DNA of 5,744 bases from the NCBI GenBank assembly GCA_015487835.1, contig WFOY01000009.1, forward strand, positions 1 through 5,744, given 5' to 3'. Source of the DNA: Aquificaceae bacterium. GTDB lineage: Bacteria; Aquificota; Aquificia; Aquificales; Aquificaceae. Numbering within the stretch: position 1 is the first letter of the stretch; every line of letters starts with the position of its first letter. The translations under genes were made by a program, and so were the position numbers. This document shows positions 5,281 through 5,744 of the stretch, piece after piece. Below the pieces are notes generated by a model that saw only the letters and a list, made by a program, of their open reading frames with translations, made no database searches and had not been told where the DNA came from.

Positions 5281-5744
5281 TCCTGTACTCTGTTAGGATC
5301 CTGAGAGGGTCCCAGCTCAGGTACGGATCCCTGAAGGGAACGCTGTAAGGAGACTCGAATAACTTCCTCTCCTCCTCGTGGGAAAGTGGGGGCACTTCCC
5401 CTTTTAGGGAGGCCACGGTTCCGCCTTTTCTCCTACCGACGGGCCTCGACTCCCCTACCCTGAACCCAAGATCGAGGAGTGCTCTCCTCACGGGGAGTGC
5501 GGAGGTGTAGGAGGTCCATATACCCTCCTCAGACATGGCATCCTTCACGAGTTTGAGAAGGTCGAGGGTCCAGAGTTCAGGGTTCTTGAAGGGGGAGAAG
5601 GGGTCGTGGAAGACAGCGTCGGCTCCGAAGCCGGACAGCTTATTCAGGGTCTCCCTGGCGTCCCCGAGGACCAACCTGACCCTCATGTTCTCCCACTCCC
5701 ACTCAGGCAGGGATCCGATCATCCTCCCGTGGATCTCCCTGTAG
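5246..5744 (-). CDS. mnmD: MnmC2-type tRNA U34 methyltransferase (MnmD, DUF752), partial (N-terminus beyond window)
   Basis: The frame is open from the right edge to a TGA at 5248-5246. It encodes at least 166 residues of a SAM-dependent methyltransferase. The ATG at 5722 is probably internal, because the residues before it (YREIHGR) continue the family pattern that leads into a VRLVLGDARETL strand. The diagnostic motif DAVFHDPFSPFKNPELW lies at 5570-5620, matching the D.(W/F).D.F.P..NP.(M/L)W motif of MnmC/DUF752; GFRVGESRPVGRRKGG follows. The enzyme methylates aminomethyl-(2-thio)uridine at the tRNA wobble position. The protein stops after a tail containing PPLSHEEE and a VPFRDPYLS segment, with no FAD oxidase (MnmC1) domain, so it is the stand-alone form, as shown biochemically for the A. 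aeolicus DUF752 protein. The catalytic SAM-binding glycine motif must lie outside the window. It is convergent with lgt and overlaps it by 35 bp. Confidence 0.88.
   Translation of the reverse strand, partial: YREIHGRMIGSLPEWEWENMRVRLVLGDARETLNKLSGFGADAVFHDPFSPFKNPELWTLDLLKLVKDAMSEEGIWTSYTSALPVRRALLDLGFRVGESRPVGRRKGGTVASLKGEVPPLSHEEERKLFESPYSVPFRDPYLSWDPLRILTEYRISVLLRERGTA

Noticed and set aside
5279..5300. Inverted repeat GATCCT / AGGATC with a 10-base loop just after the lgt stop, considered as a terminator.
   Set aside because: The stem is only six pairs, no T tract follows in either direction, and it lies within mnmD coding sequence.
5535..5744. A plus-strand 69-codon open frame at the right edge.
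   Set aside because: It is antisense to the MnmD-like gene, whose diagnostic motif lies on the minus strand.
1..5744. The possibility of a curli secretion system, because of the CsgG-like protein.
   Set aside because: No csgA, csgB, csgE or csgF-like gene is in the window, and CsgG-domain lipoproteins occur widely outside curli operons.

Overview
The window looks like chromosomal DNA from a thermophilic, diderm (Gram-negative-type) bacterium, most plausibly a member of the Aquificota or a close neighbour. Supporting signs are arginine encoded almost entirely by AGG/AGA, frequent ATA for isoleucine, purine-rich coding strands, very tight gene packing, two outer-envelope-type lipoproteins, and a stand-alone MnmC2-type tRNA methyltransferase of the kind known from Aquifex aeolicus. 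The genus cannot be fixed from the sequence, and the G+C content appears higher than in A. aeolicus itself.

Layout: (1) bases 1-989, minus strand: a CsgG-family lipoprotein whose C-terminus runs off the left edge; it has a Pro/Ala-rich linker and the start of an extra C-terminal domain. (2) bases 990-1037: a 48-bp divergent intergenic region whose AT-rich core is a perfect palindrome, giving a TATAAT box on both strands. (3) bases 1038-5280, plus strand: five tightly spaced genes in the order rpiB, a SEDS-family gene (most like ftsW), hisD, a small lipoprotein of unknown function, and lgt. Gaps are 0 and 18 bp for the first two junctions, followed by ATGA and TGATG overlaps. (4) bases 5246-5744, minus strand: a convergent MnmD/MnmC2-like gene that overlaps the end of lgt by 35 bp and whose N-terminus runs off the right edge.

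Functionally the plus-strand cluster mixes metabolism and envelope work. RpiB supplies ribose-5-phosphate, the source of PRPP for histidine synthesis, and HisD performs the last histidine step. The FtsW-like protein polymerises septal peptidoglycan. Lgt attaches diacylglycerol to lipoproteins such as the one encoded immediately before it and the CsgG-like protein encoded divergently.

Every gene but one is recognisable and I see no mobile element, CRISPR array, tRNA or rRNA. No new multi-gene system is evident. The points most worth a second look are the symmetric promoter, the lack of Shine-Dalgarno sequences before rpiB and hisD combined with very close -10 boxes, the LolB/DUF4292-like unknown lipoprotein, and the extended architecture of the CsgG-like protein. 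There is no gene-free stretch longer than 48 bp.
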